Shown here piece by piece: positions 55,452 through 64,000 of a stretch of DNA of 64,000 bases. The position numbers and the translations under genes are program-made. Positions within the stretch are counted from its first letter, which is position 1. Each line of letters begins with the position of its first letter. The notes beneath the pieces are model-generated. The model was not told the origin of the DNA. It saw only the letters and a program-made list of their open reading frames with translations, and did not search any database. Origin of the DNA: Paraburkholderia sprentiae WSM5005 (GTDB lineage: Bacteria; Pseudomonadota; Gammaproteobacteria; Burkholderiales; Burkholderiaceae); NCBI RefSeq assembly GCF_001865575.2, contig NZ_CP017561.2, forward strand, positions 1,364,001 through 1,428,000, read 5' to 3'.

Positions 55452-55466
55452 TCCGTCGAAGAAAAG

Positions 55467-55495
55467 ATTATAGACCACCCAGACAGACAGCGCAA
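55467..55495 (-). promoter_or_regulatory. Promoter of tRNA-fMet
   Basis: The minus strand has TTGCGC, a 17-base spacer and a perfect TATAAT 16 bases before the tRNA. Confidence 0.7.
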
Positions 55496-55671
55496 TAGCC
55501 ATGTAAGGATTGGCTTCATTGAGTTTGCCCGGCCGCGCGATGTCACATATCGGTGAGGCTGCGGAAAGCCGCACGCGGACGCTGCGCTAGAATTCAGATC
55601 TCCATGCGGCTCGCCCGATCTTCGAGACGGCGGGCCGTTCGACTCTGATCCTCCGACCCGTTCTGAACCTC

Positions 55672-56169
55672 ATGGATATCGCTCACGATCTGCAGGTCAT
55701 CGCCATTCAGGAAAAGACCCTCGTGTTTCCGCGCTTCGATGCCGACCGCGCGTGGCAAGTCGGCGCGTATCTACACGAGGTCGCGAAAGCGCGCGGCATT
55801 GCCGCCGCGATCGACGTGCGCACGTTCGGCCAGCCGCTGTTCTTCAGCCTTCTCGATGGCGCCACGCCCGACAACGTCGACTGGGCGCGTCGCAAGGGCA
55901 ACACCGTCGCGCATTTTCGCCGCAGCTCGTACGCGATCGGTCTGAAAATGCAACTCGCGGGCGCGACGCTCGCCGACAAGCACGGTCTGCCGGCCACCGA
56001 GTACGCATCGCACGGCGGCGCGTTCCCGCTGACGGTGGAAGGCGCGGGCGTAATCGGTTCGATCACGGTGTCCGGCCTGCCGCAGCGCTTCGATCACGAA
56101 CTCGTGGTCGAAGCGCTGTGCGCGCATCTGGGCCACGACTACGGCAAGCTCGCGCTCGCGAAGGGCTGA
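55672..56169 (+). CDS. UPF0303/heme-degrading-domain family protein
   Basis: A 165-residue cytoplasmic protein of the GlcG/HbpS-like fold (UPF0303). Recognisable segments are [36 protein letters not shown] (Leu/Phe-rich core), [20 protein letters not shown] and [19 protein letters not shown]. Some members bind heme or cobalamin-like cofactors; the exact function is unknown. It appears to be a single gene. Confidence 0.85.
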   Translation: MDIAHDLQVIAIQEKTLVFPRFDADRAWQVGAYLHEVAKARGIAAAIDVRTFGQPLFFSLLDGATPDNVDWARRKGNTVAHFRRSSYAIGLKMQLAGATLADKHGLPATEYASHGGAFPLTVEGAGVIGSITVSGLPQRFDHELVVEALCAHLGHDYGKLALAKG

Positions 56170-56264
56170 CCGATGCGCGTGCGCCCGCATGCGCGGCTCG
56201 CGAAGAGGGGGCCATCGAGTGCCCGCGCAGGCCGCCACGATGGCCGTCAGCAACGTAAATAGGC

Positions 56265-56654
56265 TTACTTGCAGCGCACGATCATCGAGCGGTTCTTCAC
56301 GTTCGCCGACACCACATTCGTGACGCTGCCGCCGGCGGTGCCACCTTCGTCGTTATCCTTCGACACGATGTCGTAGCCGGTCGCGCCGCAGGCCTTACCC
56401 GCTTGCACGTAGCACGAGGCCCAACTCGAGCCGGCGTCGGCGCCGCTGCAATTGACCGCGAAGCCGGTCTGGCCGTTCGGCAGATTGATCAGCGTGGTCG
56501 TGTTCGACGACGCGCAGCCGCCCAGTCCCGCGGCGAGCAGCAGCGCGGCGGGCAATACGGCCGACAGCGACGCGCGACGCACGAGGGCAAGCGCGGCGCT
56601 GGGTCGAAGGCGGTGGAATCGGCCGGCGCGCCGCGGTTGCGTCGTGAATTGCAT
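56265..56654 (-). CDS. Small outer-membrane or periplasmic lipoprotein
   Basis: A 129-residue protein. A signal peptide with a typical lipobox (LLAAGLGGC, lipidated Cys near residue 48) is followed by a short mature domain with TLINLPNGQTGFAVNCSG. Cys residues there (NCSG, SCYVQAGKACG, VRCK) could form disulfides in the periplasm. The N-region before the hydrophobic stretch is unusually long and Arg-rich (about 30 residues). The function is unknown. GGA precedes the ATG by about 11 bases. Confidence 0.75.
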   Translation of the reverse strand: MQFTTQPRRAGRFHRLRPSAALALVRRASLSAVLPAALLLAAGLGGCASSNTTTLINLPNGQTGFAVNCSGADAGSSWASCYVQAGKACGATGYDIVSKDNDEGGTAGGSVTNVVSANVKNRSMIVRCK

Positions 56655-56742
56655 CGTAGTGTGTCCTTTCATTCGGATAGAGGGTCTGCCGGATCGGCGC
56701 GGCCGTGGTTGGCTGCTGCGCAACGCCTTGGCGCGCCGCGCG

Positions 56743-56934
56743 TCAAATCGCTTCGACCTTGATGCCCGCTGCGCTGACGAGCCGCCGGGCTTGCGCGCCG
56801 TCTTCAGTGGCCGCGTCTTCCCAGATGCTGATCGCTTTCGGGATGTCGATGCCGTGACTTTCGGCGTATTCAAACCAGTGGTTCGCCGCATCCGGCTCGG
56901 GTAGTTCGTGATTCTGCAGAAAATATTTTCCCAT
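56743..56934 (-). CDS. Small conserved hypothetical protein
   Basis: A 63-residue acidic, probably helical protein (GKYFLQNHELPEPDAANHWF, then EYAESHGIDIPKAISIWEDA). It resembles small proteins seen in other Burkholderiales, but no function is known to me. The frame is open upstream to 57192; the ATG at 56934 is the most natural start because the residues before it are compositionally random. Confidence 0.55.
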   Translation of the reverse strand: MGKYFLQNHELPEPDAANHWFEYAESHGIDIPKAISIWEDAATEDGAQARRLVSAAGIKVEAI

Positions 56935-57212
56935 ATTGCGCTCGGTGGGCTCGAAATGGCGTCCTAACCGGTACCGATGCGACAGCATGGAGTATGCCGG
57001 TCCGGACAGTTGGACCGGCGCGCGCGGCCGAGGTGCGAGGCGCCTTGGGTGCGATGCGAGGGCGGGTTTCGCGGCAGAACTTATCGCGCTGCAACGCGCC
57101 TTATCGTTATGGGGCGGGCCGCCCGCACACGGTAGCGCGGCCCGCGGCATGCTGAAGACGGAGGCGGCGCCGCGATTGGCGCCACCTCTCAAATCGCAAC
57201 AGGAGGACGAAG

Positions 57213-57491
57213 ATGGCTGAACGGGTCAGTGGCCCTTATCGCGGCTATTACATCAGCGCCGCCGCGCGCCTCGTGCCAGGGGGCAGCGCGTCGGTCGACG
57301 CGCACGCCAAAGCCGGTGGCACTTACGTTGGCTCGGTCAGCCTCGCCGAACTCGGTCCGGACGATCCGCATCGCATGGAAACGCTGCTCGAACTTGGCGA
57401 TCGGCAACGGTTCGGCAGCGAAGAAGAGGCACTCGCGTTCGTCGAACGGGCGGCGCGCGAGTATGTCGACCGATTGCTGGATGGGCAGTGA
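57213..57491 (+). CDS. Small conserved hypothetical protein
   Basis: A 92-residue protein starting with a strong AGGAGG ribosome site 6 bases before the ATG, which supports expression. Composition is mixed alpha/beta (AERVSGPYRGYYISAAARLV, SLAELGPDDPHRMETLLELG, ALAFVERAAREYVDRLLDG). No domain recognised. Possibly cotranscribed with the DUF1488 gene 200 bases downstream. Confidence 0.7.
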   Translation: MAERVSGPYRGYYISAAARLVPGGSASVDAHAKAGGTYVGSVSLAELGPDDPHRMETLLELGDRQRFGSEEEALAFVERAAREYVDRLLDGQ

Positions 57492-57689
57492 GCGTGGCGC
57501 CGAATCCCGCGCAATGGGCCGGCCCCAGCGCTCGCCAAGACAACGCGCGATGCCCGCAACCAGGCGCCCGCGTGCGCTGGACCGTGATCCGGCGGCGCGA
57601 GTACGATAGCGGGACTCGCGAGCACCGGCGGCAAGCAGCCGCATTGCGCGCGTGCTCCGTTCCCGCCGCCACCTTCTGACGAGGCGACC

Positions 57690-57974
57690 ATGGACATCCG
57701 TTTTCTCGCAGACGCGCCTGCTTACCGCGACGCCAACCTGACCGTCGTCTTTTCGGCGCTGGTGGACGGTGAGCCGGTGCCGTGCGCGATCTCGGTGGAA
57801 GCGCTCGAGGATCATTTCGGCGCTCACAGCGAGGACCTCGAAGGCTGGCTGCGCGCGTTCGATGCGGGGCGCCCGCGCATCGAGGCTGTGGCACGCGAGC
57901 ATTTGCAGATCAGCAACGGCGCGCCCGTGCTGCTCAAGAGCGGCCATTTTCCGCCGGGGCAGATGGCAGGCTAG
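57690..57974 (+). CDS. DUF1488-family small protein
   Basis: A 94-residue protein that resembles DUF1488 (ALVDGEPVPCAISVEALEDH, FGAHSEDLEGWLRAFDAGR, then ARPRIEAVAREHL-like helix). Members are short proteobacterial proteins of unknown role. GAGGCGACC precedes the ATG. Confidence 0.7.
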   Translation: MDIRFLADAPAYRDANLTVVFSALVDGEPVPCAISVEALEDHFGAHSEDLEGWLRAFDAGRPRIEAVAREHLQISNGAPVLLKSGHFPPGQMAG

Positions 57975-58009
57975 CGACCTCCCGCTAACGCATCGTCAAT
58001 GGCTTGCCG

Positions 58010-58162
58010 CTAATTTGCCTCGCGCGCCCGCTCTGCCTCGCGCGCCGCTTCGAAGCACCGCCTGATTCCTTCCCGATATGACGTTTTGCTGAGCGGGCCG
58101 ATCAACGTCGCCAGCGCCGAATCGTCGAGCACGACCGGCTCCGTCATCAGGCGGCGCGACAT
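58010..58162 (-). CDS. Possible 50-residue small protein
   Basis: A minus-strand ATG-to-TAG frame encodes 50 residues (SRRLMTEPVVLDDSALATLI, then GPLSKTSYREGIRRCFEAAR and a charged tail). The amphipathic helical ending and codon use like core genes make it more credible than the other short frames here. It is divergent from the TetR gene and its operator, so it could be a target. It may instead be a fragment. Confidence 0.4.
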   Translation of the reverse strand: MSRRLMTEPVVLDDSALATLIGPLSKTSYREGIRRCFEAAREAERAREAN

Positions 58163-58210
58163 CGCCGCGTGAGCTTGCGACTACGGAATCTTCACAGATC
58201 AAAATTTTTC

Positions 58211-58239
58211 CTGAACAACGTTCAGTAAACGATGTTCAG
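58211..58239. promoter_or_regulatory. TetR operator: perfect 15-bp palindrome plus half-site
   Basis: CTGAACAACGTTCAG (58211-58225) is a perfect palindrome with a 3-base centre, and a further GTTCAG half-site follows at 58234-58239. It lies 57 bases before the TetR start in an AT-rich promoter. The same AACGTTCAG half-site recurs at 59046-59054, between the TetR gene and the hydrolase gene, which suggests both units are controlled by this regulator. Confidence 0.75.
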
Positions 58240-58282
58240 TTTAATTTGACATTTCAGTTTGTGAATCCGAGAATTGCGCATC

Positions 58283-59044
58283 ATGGGAATCGCCGAACGA
58301 AAACACCGGCAGAAACAGGCGCTGCGCGAACGCATCCTTGATGCCGCGCGGCGCATCGTCGTGCGCGAGGGCTTTGCCGCACTGTCGATGCGCAAGATCG
58401 CCGACGCGATCGAATATTCGCCCGCCACGTTATATCTGCATTTCGAGAGTCGCGATCACATTGCGCACGCCTTGTGCGCGGAGGGTTACGCTCAACTGCT
58501 CGCGAGCTTCGCGCCGCTCGCGCAAATCGCCGATCCCGCCGAGCGGCTGAGGGCGCTTGGGCGCGCGTACGTCGCGTTTGGTGTCGCACATCCGGAAACG
58601 TATCGGCTGATTTTCATGGAAGATCCGAGCTATACCGGCGCGGCGCTGGCCGGCGCGGCGGGCGTTAGCGAAGACGACACCGCCGGTGACGCCGCACTGC
58701 AGATCATGATCGATGCGCTCGACGAGTTGCGCGGAGCGGGGCGTCTATCCGGGTCGGTCGCATCGACGGAGCCCGCGGTCTGGGCGGAGGCGCTGTGGGC
58801 GAGTCTGCATGGCATCGTCGCGCTGAATCTCACCTGCTCGGTATTTCCGAGCGCGCCGCTCGAGACGCTTGTCGGCGTGACGCTCGACGCGTGGCTCGGC
58901 GAGCCGCAGGCCGCAGGGGCCGGTGCTTCGACCAGCGCCGCCGGCCGCGGCAAAAAAACCGCCGCGCGGCGTCGCCCGTCGACCGCCAGCTCCAAGCACA
59001 CGGCCCCCGAGCCTGCCACCAAACGCAAAGCCGCAGGCCCGTGA
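58283..59044 (+). CDS. TetR/AcrR-family transcriptional regulator
   Basis: A 253-residue protein. The N-terminal helix-turn-helix region reads LRERILDAARRIVVREGFAA and LSMRKIADAIEYSPATLYLH (residues 16-55), followed by an alpha-helical ligand domain (to about 205). An Ala/Lys/Arg-rich tail of about 45 residues (GRGKKTAARRRPSTASSK) is unusual and probably disordered. The palindromic operator upstream suggests autorepression. The ATG at 58283 is chosen over a TTG at 58274. The adjacent acyl-CoA hydrolase makes an acyl-CoA-type ligand plausible. Confidence 0.87.
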   Translation: MGIAERKHRQKQALRERILDAARRIVVREGFAALSMRKIADAIEYSPATLYLHFESRDHIAHALCAEGYAQLLASFAPLAQIADPAERLRALGRAYVAFGVAHPETYRLIFMEDPSYTGAALAGAAGVSEDDTAGDAALQIMIDALDELRGAGRLSGSVASTEPAVWAEALWASLHGIVALNLTCSVFPSAPLETLVGVTLDAWLGEPQAAGAGASTSAAGRGKKTAARRRPSTASSKHTAPEPATKRKAAGP

Positions 59045-59090
59045 TAACGTTCAGTTCCACTTCATCACGTGCCGCCGCGCCCAAGTCCCC

Positions 59091-60227
59091 ATGTCCACGT
59101 CCGCCTCACCCGCCGTCAGCGACGAAATCGCCACCCACGTAGCCAACCGTATCGGTTTCATCGAACTGGAGCGCCCCAAAGCGCTGAACGCGCTATCGAC
59201 CGGCATGATCCGCGCGATCCACGGGGCGCTCGACCAGTGGCGCGAAGACCCCGAGGTGCTCGCCGTCGTCGTGCGCAGCCAGCACGCGCGCGCGTTCTGC
59301 GCGGGCGGCGACATCCGCATCATGTACGAGGCGGCGCAACGCGGCGACCAGCAGGCGCGCGACACGTTTTTCAGCGAGGAATATCGCCTCAATCACGCGA
59401 TCTTCGTGTACCCGAAACCGTATATCGCTTTGATGAACGGCATTGTGATGGGCGGCGGCATGGGCATCTCGCAGGGCGCGCATCGCACCGGCGGCCTGCG
59501 CGTCGTCACGGAATCGACGAAGATGGCGATGCCCGAAACGCGCATCGGCCTGTTTCCCGACGTCGGCGCAAGCTGGTTTCTCGCGCGCACGCCCGGCGCG
59601 ATCGGCCGCTATCTGGCGGTGACGGGCGAGACGATCGGCGCGGCCGACGCACTGTACGCGGGCCTCGCCGATGCCTACATCGACGACGCGGCGTTGCCCG
59701 CGCTCATCGATACGTTGCGCTGCGAACGGTTCGAGCGCAGCGCGGATGTGGTTGCGTGCGTCGAGCGCGAGACGCGCGCGCATCAGGTCGCGCCGCAGCC
59801 CGGGCAGAGCGCGCTTGCGAAGGCGCGGATCTTGATCGACCGGCATTTCGCGCTGCCCGACGTCGCTCGAATACTCGCGTCGCTCGAACAGGAACGCGAG
59901 CGCGGCGGCGACGCGGCGGAGTGGGCCGAGCAGACGATCGCGGTGCTGCGCGAGCGCTCGCCGCTGTCGATGGCGATCTCGCTCGAAGTGGTCACGCGCG
60001 CGGAAGGGTCGATGGCCGAGGTGCTGCGCGTCGATCTCGATCTGACGCGCTCGAGCTTCCTGCTCGGCGATACGGTGGAAGGCATACGCGCGCGCATCAT
60101 CGACAAGGACAATGCGCCGCGCTGGCGCTTCGCGCGCATCGAGGACATCGATCGCGCGTACGTGGAGAAGATGTTCGAGAGCCCGTGGCCGGCAAGTGAG
60201 CATCCGCTGGGCGCTCTACGGGGGTGA
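59091..60227 (+). CDS. 3-hydroxyisobutyryl-CoA hydrolase (enoyl-CoA hydratase superfamily)
   Basis: A 378-residue crotonase-fold enzyme. VVRSQHARAFCAGGDIRIM (oxyanion-hole and ADIR-like region, about residue 55), VMGGGMGIS (about 120), and MPETRIGLFPDVGASWFLAR, which carries the catalytic Glu and the Asp typical of HIBCH. Length and the extended C-terminal domain distinguish it from true enoyl-CoA hydratases. It acts in valine degradation on 3-hydroxyisobutyryl-CoA, in the cytosol. The ATG at 59091 is preferred; an open frame continues upstream. It is probably controlled by the TetR protein encoded just before it. Confidence 0.88.
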   Translation: MSTSASPAVSDEIATHVANRIGFIELERPKALNALSTGMIRAIHGALDQWREDPEVLAVVVRSQHARAFCAGGDIRIMYEAAQRGDQQARDTFFSEEYRLNHAIFVYPKPYIALMNGIVMGGGMGISQGAHRTGGLRVVTESTKMAMPETRIGLFPDVGASWFLARTPGAIGRYLAVTGETIGAADALYAGLADAYIDDAALPALIDTLRCERFERSADVVACVERETRAHQVAPQPGQSALAKARILIDRHFALPDVARILASLEQERERGGDAAEWAEQTIAVLRERSPLSMAISLEVVTRAEGSMAEVLRVDLDLTRSSFLLGDTVEGIRARIIDKDNAPRWRFARIEDIDRAYVEKMFESPWPASEHPLGALRG

Positions 60228-60302
60228 ACGCGCGCTGAACGCGCGGCCTCGCGATCCCGCCGGCGCGAATCAACCCGTTGCGCGAATTCACGCGCGATAC
60301 GC

Positions 60303-60728
60303 TTACTCCTCTGCCTCGCTCGCCATGAACGCGCGCATGAACACGAGTGCGCCCCAGCCCCACATCGCATTCGCCGCGAAGCCGACCGCGAGGCGCGGCA
60401 GCATGTTGCCGCTCGGCCAGATGCCGCGCAGCGGGTCGACGACGAACACGCTCGCCGCCGTCAGCACGATGCCGCCGAACACGAACGCCGGTACCCACGG
60501 CGCGTGCCGTTGCGGCGCGACGCGCAAGAGCCAGGCCATCAGCACCGCCCAGCACGCGCTCCAGATTGCGTTCGCGATGAATTCAGGCAGGCCGAGCGGC
60601 AAAAACGGCGCGGTCGAAAAACCGCTGGGATCGATCATGCCGGCGGCATGCATCAGCGCCAGCGTCGATTCGCGAAAGAACAGGGAAGCCAGAAAACCGG
60701 CGATGAACGGCAGAATAATTTTTTGCAT
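60303..60728 (-). CDS. Small integral membrane protein
   Basis: A 141-residue protein with about four hydrophobic segments (LPFIAGFLASLFF, WSACWAVLMAWLLRV, AFVFGGIVLTAASVFVV, GFAANAMWGWGALVFMRAF). No family recognised with certainty; it resembles conserved hypothetical membrane proteins of Burkholderiales. The ATG at 60728 is supported by the hydrophobic N-terminus starting directly after it. Confidence 0.7.
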   Translation of the reverse strand: MQKIILPFIAGFLASLFFRESTLALMHAAGMIDPSGFSTAPFLPLGLPEFIANAIWSACWAVLMAWLLRVAPQRHAPWVPAFVFGGIVLTAASVFVVDPLRGIWPSGNMLPRLAVGFAANAMWGWGALVFMRAFMASEAEE

Positions 60729-61138
60729 GCATGGCACCGGCAACGTACAGGCGTCGCGAATCGTAAGACCTGTACCGGGTGATTGGAAACGAGCGCCATT
60801 ATATCGACCGGGGTAGGACCGGCCGGGGCCGCGTGTATAAAGCGCAACAACCGTACGCGGTAGCGCCGGGCTAATCACGAAAGCGGAAATCCTAAGCTCG
60901 AAAAAATCGTTCAAAAGCCGTGGACCGCTCCATAGACTGTTCCCTCATGCAAACGGCGCGGGTGTCGCCGTCAGCCGTTAAATCGAGCGCATCATGCGCA
61001 CGTTGGTGGTCTGAGTCCATCGTCCGTTTTTCAATCCGTTGACACGTCGCAGCGCCTTGTCTTTGCCGGCTCGATGCCGCGCGGCCGGCGCTCGCGCTCA
61101 CCGTTTTCATTCCGTCAAGAACGGGCAGGAGCAACCGC
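60729..61138. promoter_or_regulatory. Divergent promoter region upstream of ssuD
   Basis: This 410-base gap has no supported gene. It should contain the ssu promoter and any CysB or SsuR-type site. AGGAG lies 7 bases before the ssuD ATG. No ssuA or ssuE gene is present here. Confidence 0.4.
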
Positions 61139-62299
61139 ATGAATGTGTTCTGGTTCATTCCGACTCACGGCGACAGCCGCTATCTCGGTACGTCCCAAGG
61201 CGCACGCGCAGCCGACTACGACTACTTCCGGCAGATCGCCGTCGCCGCCGATACGCTCGGCTACGAGGGCGTGCTGCTGCCGACCGGCCGCTCGTGCGAG
61301 GACGCCTGGGTGGTCGCGTCGAGCCTGATTGCCGCGACGCAGCGGCTGAAGTTCCTCGTCGCGATTCGCCCCGGGCTGTCGTCGCCGGGGCTCGCCGCGC
61401 GCATGGCGGCGACGTTCGACCGGCTGTCGAACGGGCGTCTGTTGATCAACGTGGTGACCGGCGGCGACGCGGCCGAGCTGGCCGGCGACGGCGTGTTCGT
61501 CGATCACGACACGCGCTACGAAATCACCGACGAATTCCTGCATATCTGGCGCAAGCTGCTCGCGGCGTCGCACCGCAAACAAGCGATCGATTTCCACGGT
61601 GAGCATCTGCAATCGAAGGGCGGCAAGGCGCTGTATCCGCCGGTGCAGAAACCGCATCCGCCGCTGTGGTTCGGCGGCTCGTCGGCGGCCGCGCACCATA
61701 TCGCAGCCGAGCACATCGACACCTATCTGACGTGGGGCGAGCCGCCTGAAGCAGTCGCTCAGAAAATCGCCGACATTCGCGCACGCGCCGCGGCGCGCGG
61801 CCGGCAGATCCGCTTCGGCATCCGTCTGCACGTGATCGTGCGTGAGACCGAGGAAGAGGCGTGGGCCGCGGCCGACAAGCTGATCAGCAAGCTCGACGAC
61901 GAGACCGTTGCGCGCGCGCAGGCCTCGTTCGCGAAGATGGATTCGCAAGGGCAGCGCCGCATGGCCGCGCTGCACGGCGGCAAGCGCGGTGGGCGCGAGC
62001 AGCTCGAGGTCTATCCGAACCTGTGGGCGGGCGTAGGGCTCGTGCGCGGCGGCGCGGGCACCGCGCTGGTCGGCAGTCCGCAGCAGGTAGCCGCGCGCAT
62101 GAAAGAGTATGCGGCGCTCGGCGTCGAGACCTTCATTCTGTCGGGCTATCCCCACTTGGAGGAATCCTACCGTTTCGCCGAACTCGTTTTCCCGCTGCTG
62201 CCGCAACGATCGACCAAGCTCGCCAATGGGCCGCTGTCGGGGCCGTTCGGCGAAATCGTCGGAACCAGCTATCTGCCGAAGGCGGCGAGCGCAAGCTGA
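61139..62299 (+). CDS. ssuD: FMNH2-dependent alkanesulfonate monooxygenase
   Basis: A 386-residue luciferase-like enzyme (bacterial luciferase fold). [17 protein letters not shown] at the start, [19 protein letters not shown] and [18 protein letters not shown] are SsuD signatures. It uses reduced FMN and O2 to release sulfite from alkanesulfonates for sulfur supply under sulfate limitation. It normally needs SsuE for FMNH2; no ssuE is present nearby. It is followed by ssuC after 70 bases. Confidence 0.96.
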   Translation: MNVFWFIPTHGDSRYLGTSQGARAADYDYFRQIAVAADTLGYEGVLLPTGRSCEDAWVVASSLIAATQRLKFLVAIRPGLSSPGLAARMAATFDRLSNGRLLINVVTGGDAAELAGDGVFVDHDTRYEITDEFLHIWRKLLAASHRKQAIDFHGEHLQSKGGKALYPPVQKPHPPLWFGGSSAAAHHIAAEHIDTYLTWGEPPEAVAQKIADIRARAAARGRQIRFGIRLHVIVRETEEEAWAAADKLISKLDDETVARAQASFAKMDSQGQRRMAALHGGKRGGREQLEVYPNLWAGVGLVRGGAGTALVGSPQQVAARMKEYAALGVETFILSGYPHLEESYRFAELVFPLLPQRSTKLANGPLSGPFGEIVGTSYLPKAASAS

Positions 62300-62369
62300 G
62301 CGGACACGAAGCGTGGGTTGCGCGACACACGCGCGACGATCGACAGGCATGGGATGGAGAAAAGCCAAC

Positions 62370-63218
62370 ATGAGTGACACTACTTTTCGCACGGGAACGG
62401 GGGCAGCCCCACAGCCCGTGCCCGCGGCGCGCGCTGCCGCGCTGCGCCGCTTCGGCGCGCACCTTCTGCCGTGGCTGGCGCCGATCGCCATCCTGCTCGC
62501 GTGGGAAATCGCCGCGCGCAGCGGCGCGCTGTCGACGCGCGTGCTGCCCGAACCGCTCGCGGTCGTGAAGGCCGCATGGTCGCTCATTCAGTCCGGCGAA
62601 ATGTGGGCCGACGTGAAGGTCAGCACATGGCGCGCGGTGTCGGGCTTTGCGATCGGCGGGGGCATCGGTCTCGTGCTCGGACTCGCGACGGGTCTCTTCA
62701 AACCCGCGGAAATCGTGCTCGATTCGACGGTGCAGATGATTCGCAACATCCCGGCGCTCGCGATGATTCCGCTCGTGATCCTATGGTTCGGCATCGAGGA
62801 AGAAGCGAAGATGTTCCTCGTCGCGCTGGGCGTGTTTTTCCCGATCTATGTGAACACGTTCCACGGCATCCGTTCGATCGATGCGAACCTGGTCGAGATG
62901 GCGCGCAGCTATGGCGTCAAAGGCTTCGCACTGTACCGACATGTGATTCTGCCGGGCGCGCTGCCGTCGATTCTGGTCGGCGTGCGCTTCGCGTTCGGTC
63001 TGATGTGGGTCACGCTGATCGTCGCCGAGACTATTTCCGCGCAATCGGGCATCGGCTACATGACGATGAACGCGCGCGAATTCCTGCAAACCGATGTGGT
63101 GGTGGTCGGCATTCTGCTGTACGCGGTGCTCGGCAAACTCGCGGACATGCTCGCGAAGAGCCTCGAACGTGTGTCGCTGCGCTGGCATCCGGCCTATCAG
63201 CGAGGAGCGAAAGCATGA
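62370..63218 (+). CDS. ssuC: Aliphatic sulfonate ABC transporter permease
   Basis: A 282-residue inner-membrane protein, six helices, of the SsuC/TauC/NrtB group. The EAA-type loop [20 protein letters not shown] lies near residue 178. Residues 1-45 are an extended Ala/Pro-rich N-terminus. The stop overlaps the ssuB ATG by 4 bases, giving coupled translation. The ATG at 62370 is used; an open frame continues upstream to 62109, inside ssuD. Confidence 0.94.
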   Translation: MSDTTFRTGTGAAPQPVPAARAAALRRFGAHLLPWLAPIAILLAWEIAARSGALSTRVLPEPLAVVKAAWSLIQSGEMWADVKVSTWRAVSGFAIGGGIGLVLGLATGLFKPAEIVLDSTVQMIRNIPALAMIPLVILWFGIEEEAKMFLVALGVFFPIYVNTFHGIRSIDANLVEMARSYGVKGFALYRHVILPGALPSILVGVRFAFGLMWVTLIVAETISAQSGIGYMTMNAREFLQTDVVVVGILLYAVLGKLADMLAKSLERVSLRWHPAYQRGAKA

Positions 63219-64000
63219 GCGCAACGACGCTGTCGACGACATTCCGCGTCATCGCGGGCAGCGATCGCGAGGCCGAACTCGACGCACGCCCCGCCACCGA
63301 CTACGCCGTGCGGTTGCGCGGCATCGGCAAACGCTATGGCGAGCGCGAGGTGCTCTCGGGCTTCGATCTGTCGATCGAGCGGGGCAGCTTCGTCGCGATC
63401 GTCGGCCGCAGCGGCTGCGGCAAGTCGACCTTGCTGCGGCTCGTAGCGGGTCTCGAAGAAGCCAGCTCGGGCCTGCTCGAAAAACGCGCCACCAACGGCG
63501 GTCCGCTCGACACCCGCATCATGTTTCAGGACGCGCGTCTGCTGCCGTGGAAAAACGTGCTGCAAAACGTGATGCTCGGCCTCGGGCGCGGCGCCCGCGA
63601 CGATGCCCGCGCGGTGCTCGCCGAAGTCGGCCTGCTCGAACGCGCGAACGACTGGCCCGCGCAACTATCGGGTGGACAGCGGCAGCGCGTCGCGCTCGCG
63701 CGGGCGCTCGTGCATCGTCCGCAATTGCTGTTGCTCGACGAACCGCTCGGCGCGCTCGATGCGTTGACGTGCATCGAAATGCATGCGCTGATCGAGAGGC
63801 TGTGGCGCGAGCATCGCTTCACCGCGCTGCTCGTCACGCACGACGTGCACGAAGCCGTCGCGCTGGGTGACCGGATCCTGCTGATCGAGGAGGGCCGCAT
63901 CGCGCTCGATCAGCCGGTCGCGCTCGCGCGTCCGCGCGCGCGGGCGTCGGCGGGATTCGCCGCGCTTGAAGATCATGTGCTGCAACGCGTGCTGAGAAAC
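63215..64000 (+). CDS. ssuB: Aliphatic sulfonate ABC transporter ATP-binding protein, cut by window end
   Basis: At least 262 codons with no stop before the window ends. Motifs: Walker [11 protein letters not shown] (about residue 70), signature [16 protein letters not shown] (about 151), Walker [13 protein letters not shown] (about 171), switch His in [14 protein letters not shown] (about 208). GAGGAGC lies 7 bases before the ATG, which overlaps the ssuC stop. E. coli SsuB is 255 residues, so this version is longer at both ends. With SsuC it forms the sulfonate importer; the binding protein SsuA is not in this window. Confidence 0.94.
   Translation, partial: MSATTLSTTFRVIAGSDREAELDARPATDYAVRLRGIGKRYGEREVLSGFDLSIERGSFVAIVGRSGCGKSTLLRLVAGLEEASSGLLEKRATNGGPLDTRIMFQDARLLPWKNVLQNVMLGLGRGARDDARAVLAEVGLLERANDWPAQLSGGQRQRVALARALVHRPQLLLLDEPLGALDALTCIEMHALIERLWREHRFTALLVTHDVHEAVALGDRILLIEEGRIALDQPVALARPRARASAGFAALEDHVLQRVLRN

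Noticed and set aside
61115..62587. 490-codon minus-strand frame
   Set aside because: Shadow of ssuD and the ssuC start.

Overview
The window looks like a chromosome segment of a Burkholderiales bacterium, most likely Paraburkholderia or Burkholderia. This rests on the high-GC, GC3-rich coding style of the right two thirds and on typical gene neighbourhoods: rnr-rlmB-rpiA, nudix-aat-bpt-pyrD and ssuD-ssuC-ssuB. It divides sharply at two tandem tRNA-Leu(CAG) genes (22.0-22.4 kb).

Left of the tRNAs (1-21.9 kb) is an accessory region, probably a decayed genomic island. It ends in a broken P4-type tyrosine integrase directly beside the tRNA 3' end. It carries debris of at least four transposon families (IS6, IS66, IS5 twice, IS3) and several gene remnants, and by eye its codon use is less GC-biased. 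Intact cargo: an FRD/SDH-type flavoprotein overlapping a Cys-rich mini-protein and divergent from an MFS carrier; a giant MalT-like LuxR regulator; a MocR-type (GntR-aminotransferase) regulator; and a plus-strand run of an FNR-[2Fe-2S] reductase, a short M24 peptidase-fold protein, a complete CUT1-type sugar ABC importer, a PIG-L deacetylase, remnants of a SIS-type isomerase (and perhaps of a NagA-like deacetylase), and a ROK kinase. The set reads as amino-sugar uptake and catabolism that has partly decayed. The MocR promoter region is duplicated, in diverged form, upstream of this operon.

Right of the tRNAs the genome is core-like. RNase R, RlmB and RpiA (22.8-27 kb) are followed by an exopolysaccharide-like region (27.3-44.6 kb): a GT4 glycosyltransferase, an orphan HigA-type regulator, a WcaJ-type initiating sugar-phosphate transferase, a Crp/Fnr regulator, a Wzx-like flippase, a double alpha/beta-hydrolase and a truncated mannose-1-phosphate guanylyltransferase-like protein. 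Embedded in it is a tightly coupled five-gene operon: carrier protein, acyl-CoA-dehydrogenase-like enzyme, amino acid:[carrier protein] ligase (a class II aaRS paralogue), DUF1839 protein and GH2 beta-mannosidase-like protein. This is the most intriguing system in the window. It looks able to load an amino acid onto a carrier protein and oxidise it, in a surface-polysaccharide context.

Next come a flavin reductase, a FadR-type regulator, a Gfo/Idh/MocA oxidoreductase, two parts of a polar amino-acid ABC importer, pyrD, the two N-end-rule transferases (bpt, aat) and a Nudix hydrolase (44.6-52.5 kb). Then follow a phytanoyl-CoA-dioxygenase-fold protein with two C-terminal NPDVA repeats, a zinc-ribbon pseudogene, initiator tRNA-fMet, several small conserved proteins, a TetR regulator with a clear palindromic operator next to a 3-hydroxyisobutyryl-CoA hydrolase, and the sulfonate genes ssuD-ssuC-ssuB, the last cut by the window edge.

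The longest reverse-strand open frames are shadows of GC-rich genes and are not annotated. No CRISPR array, rRNA gene or intact insertion sequence was seen.
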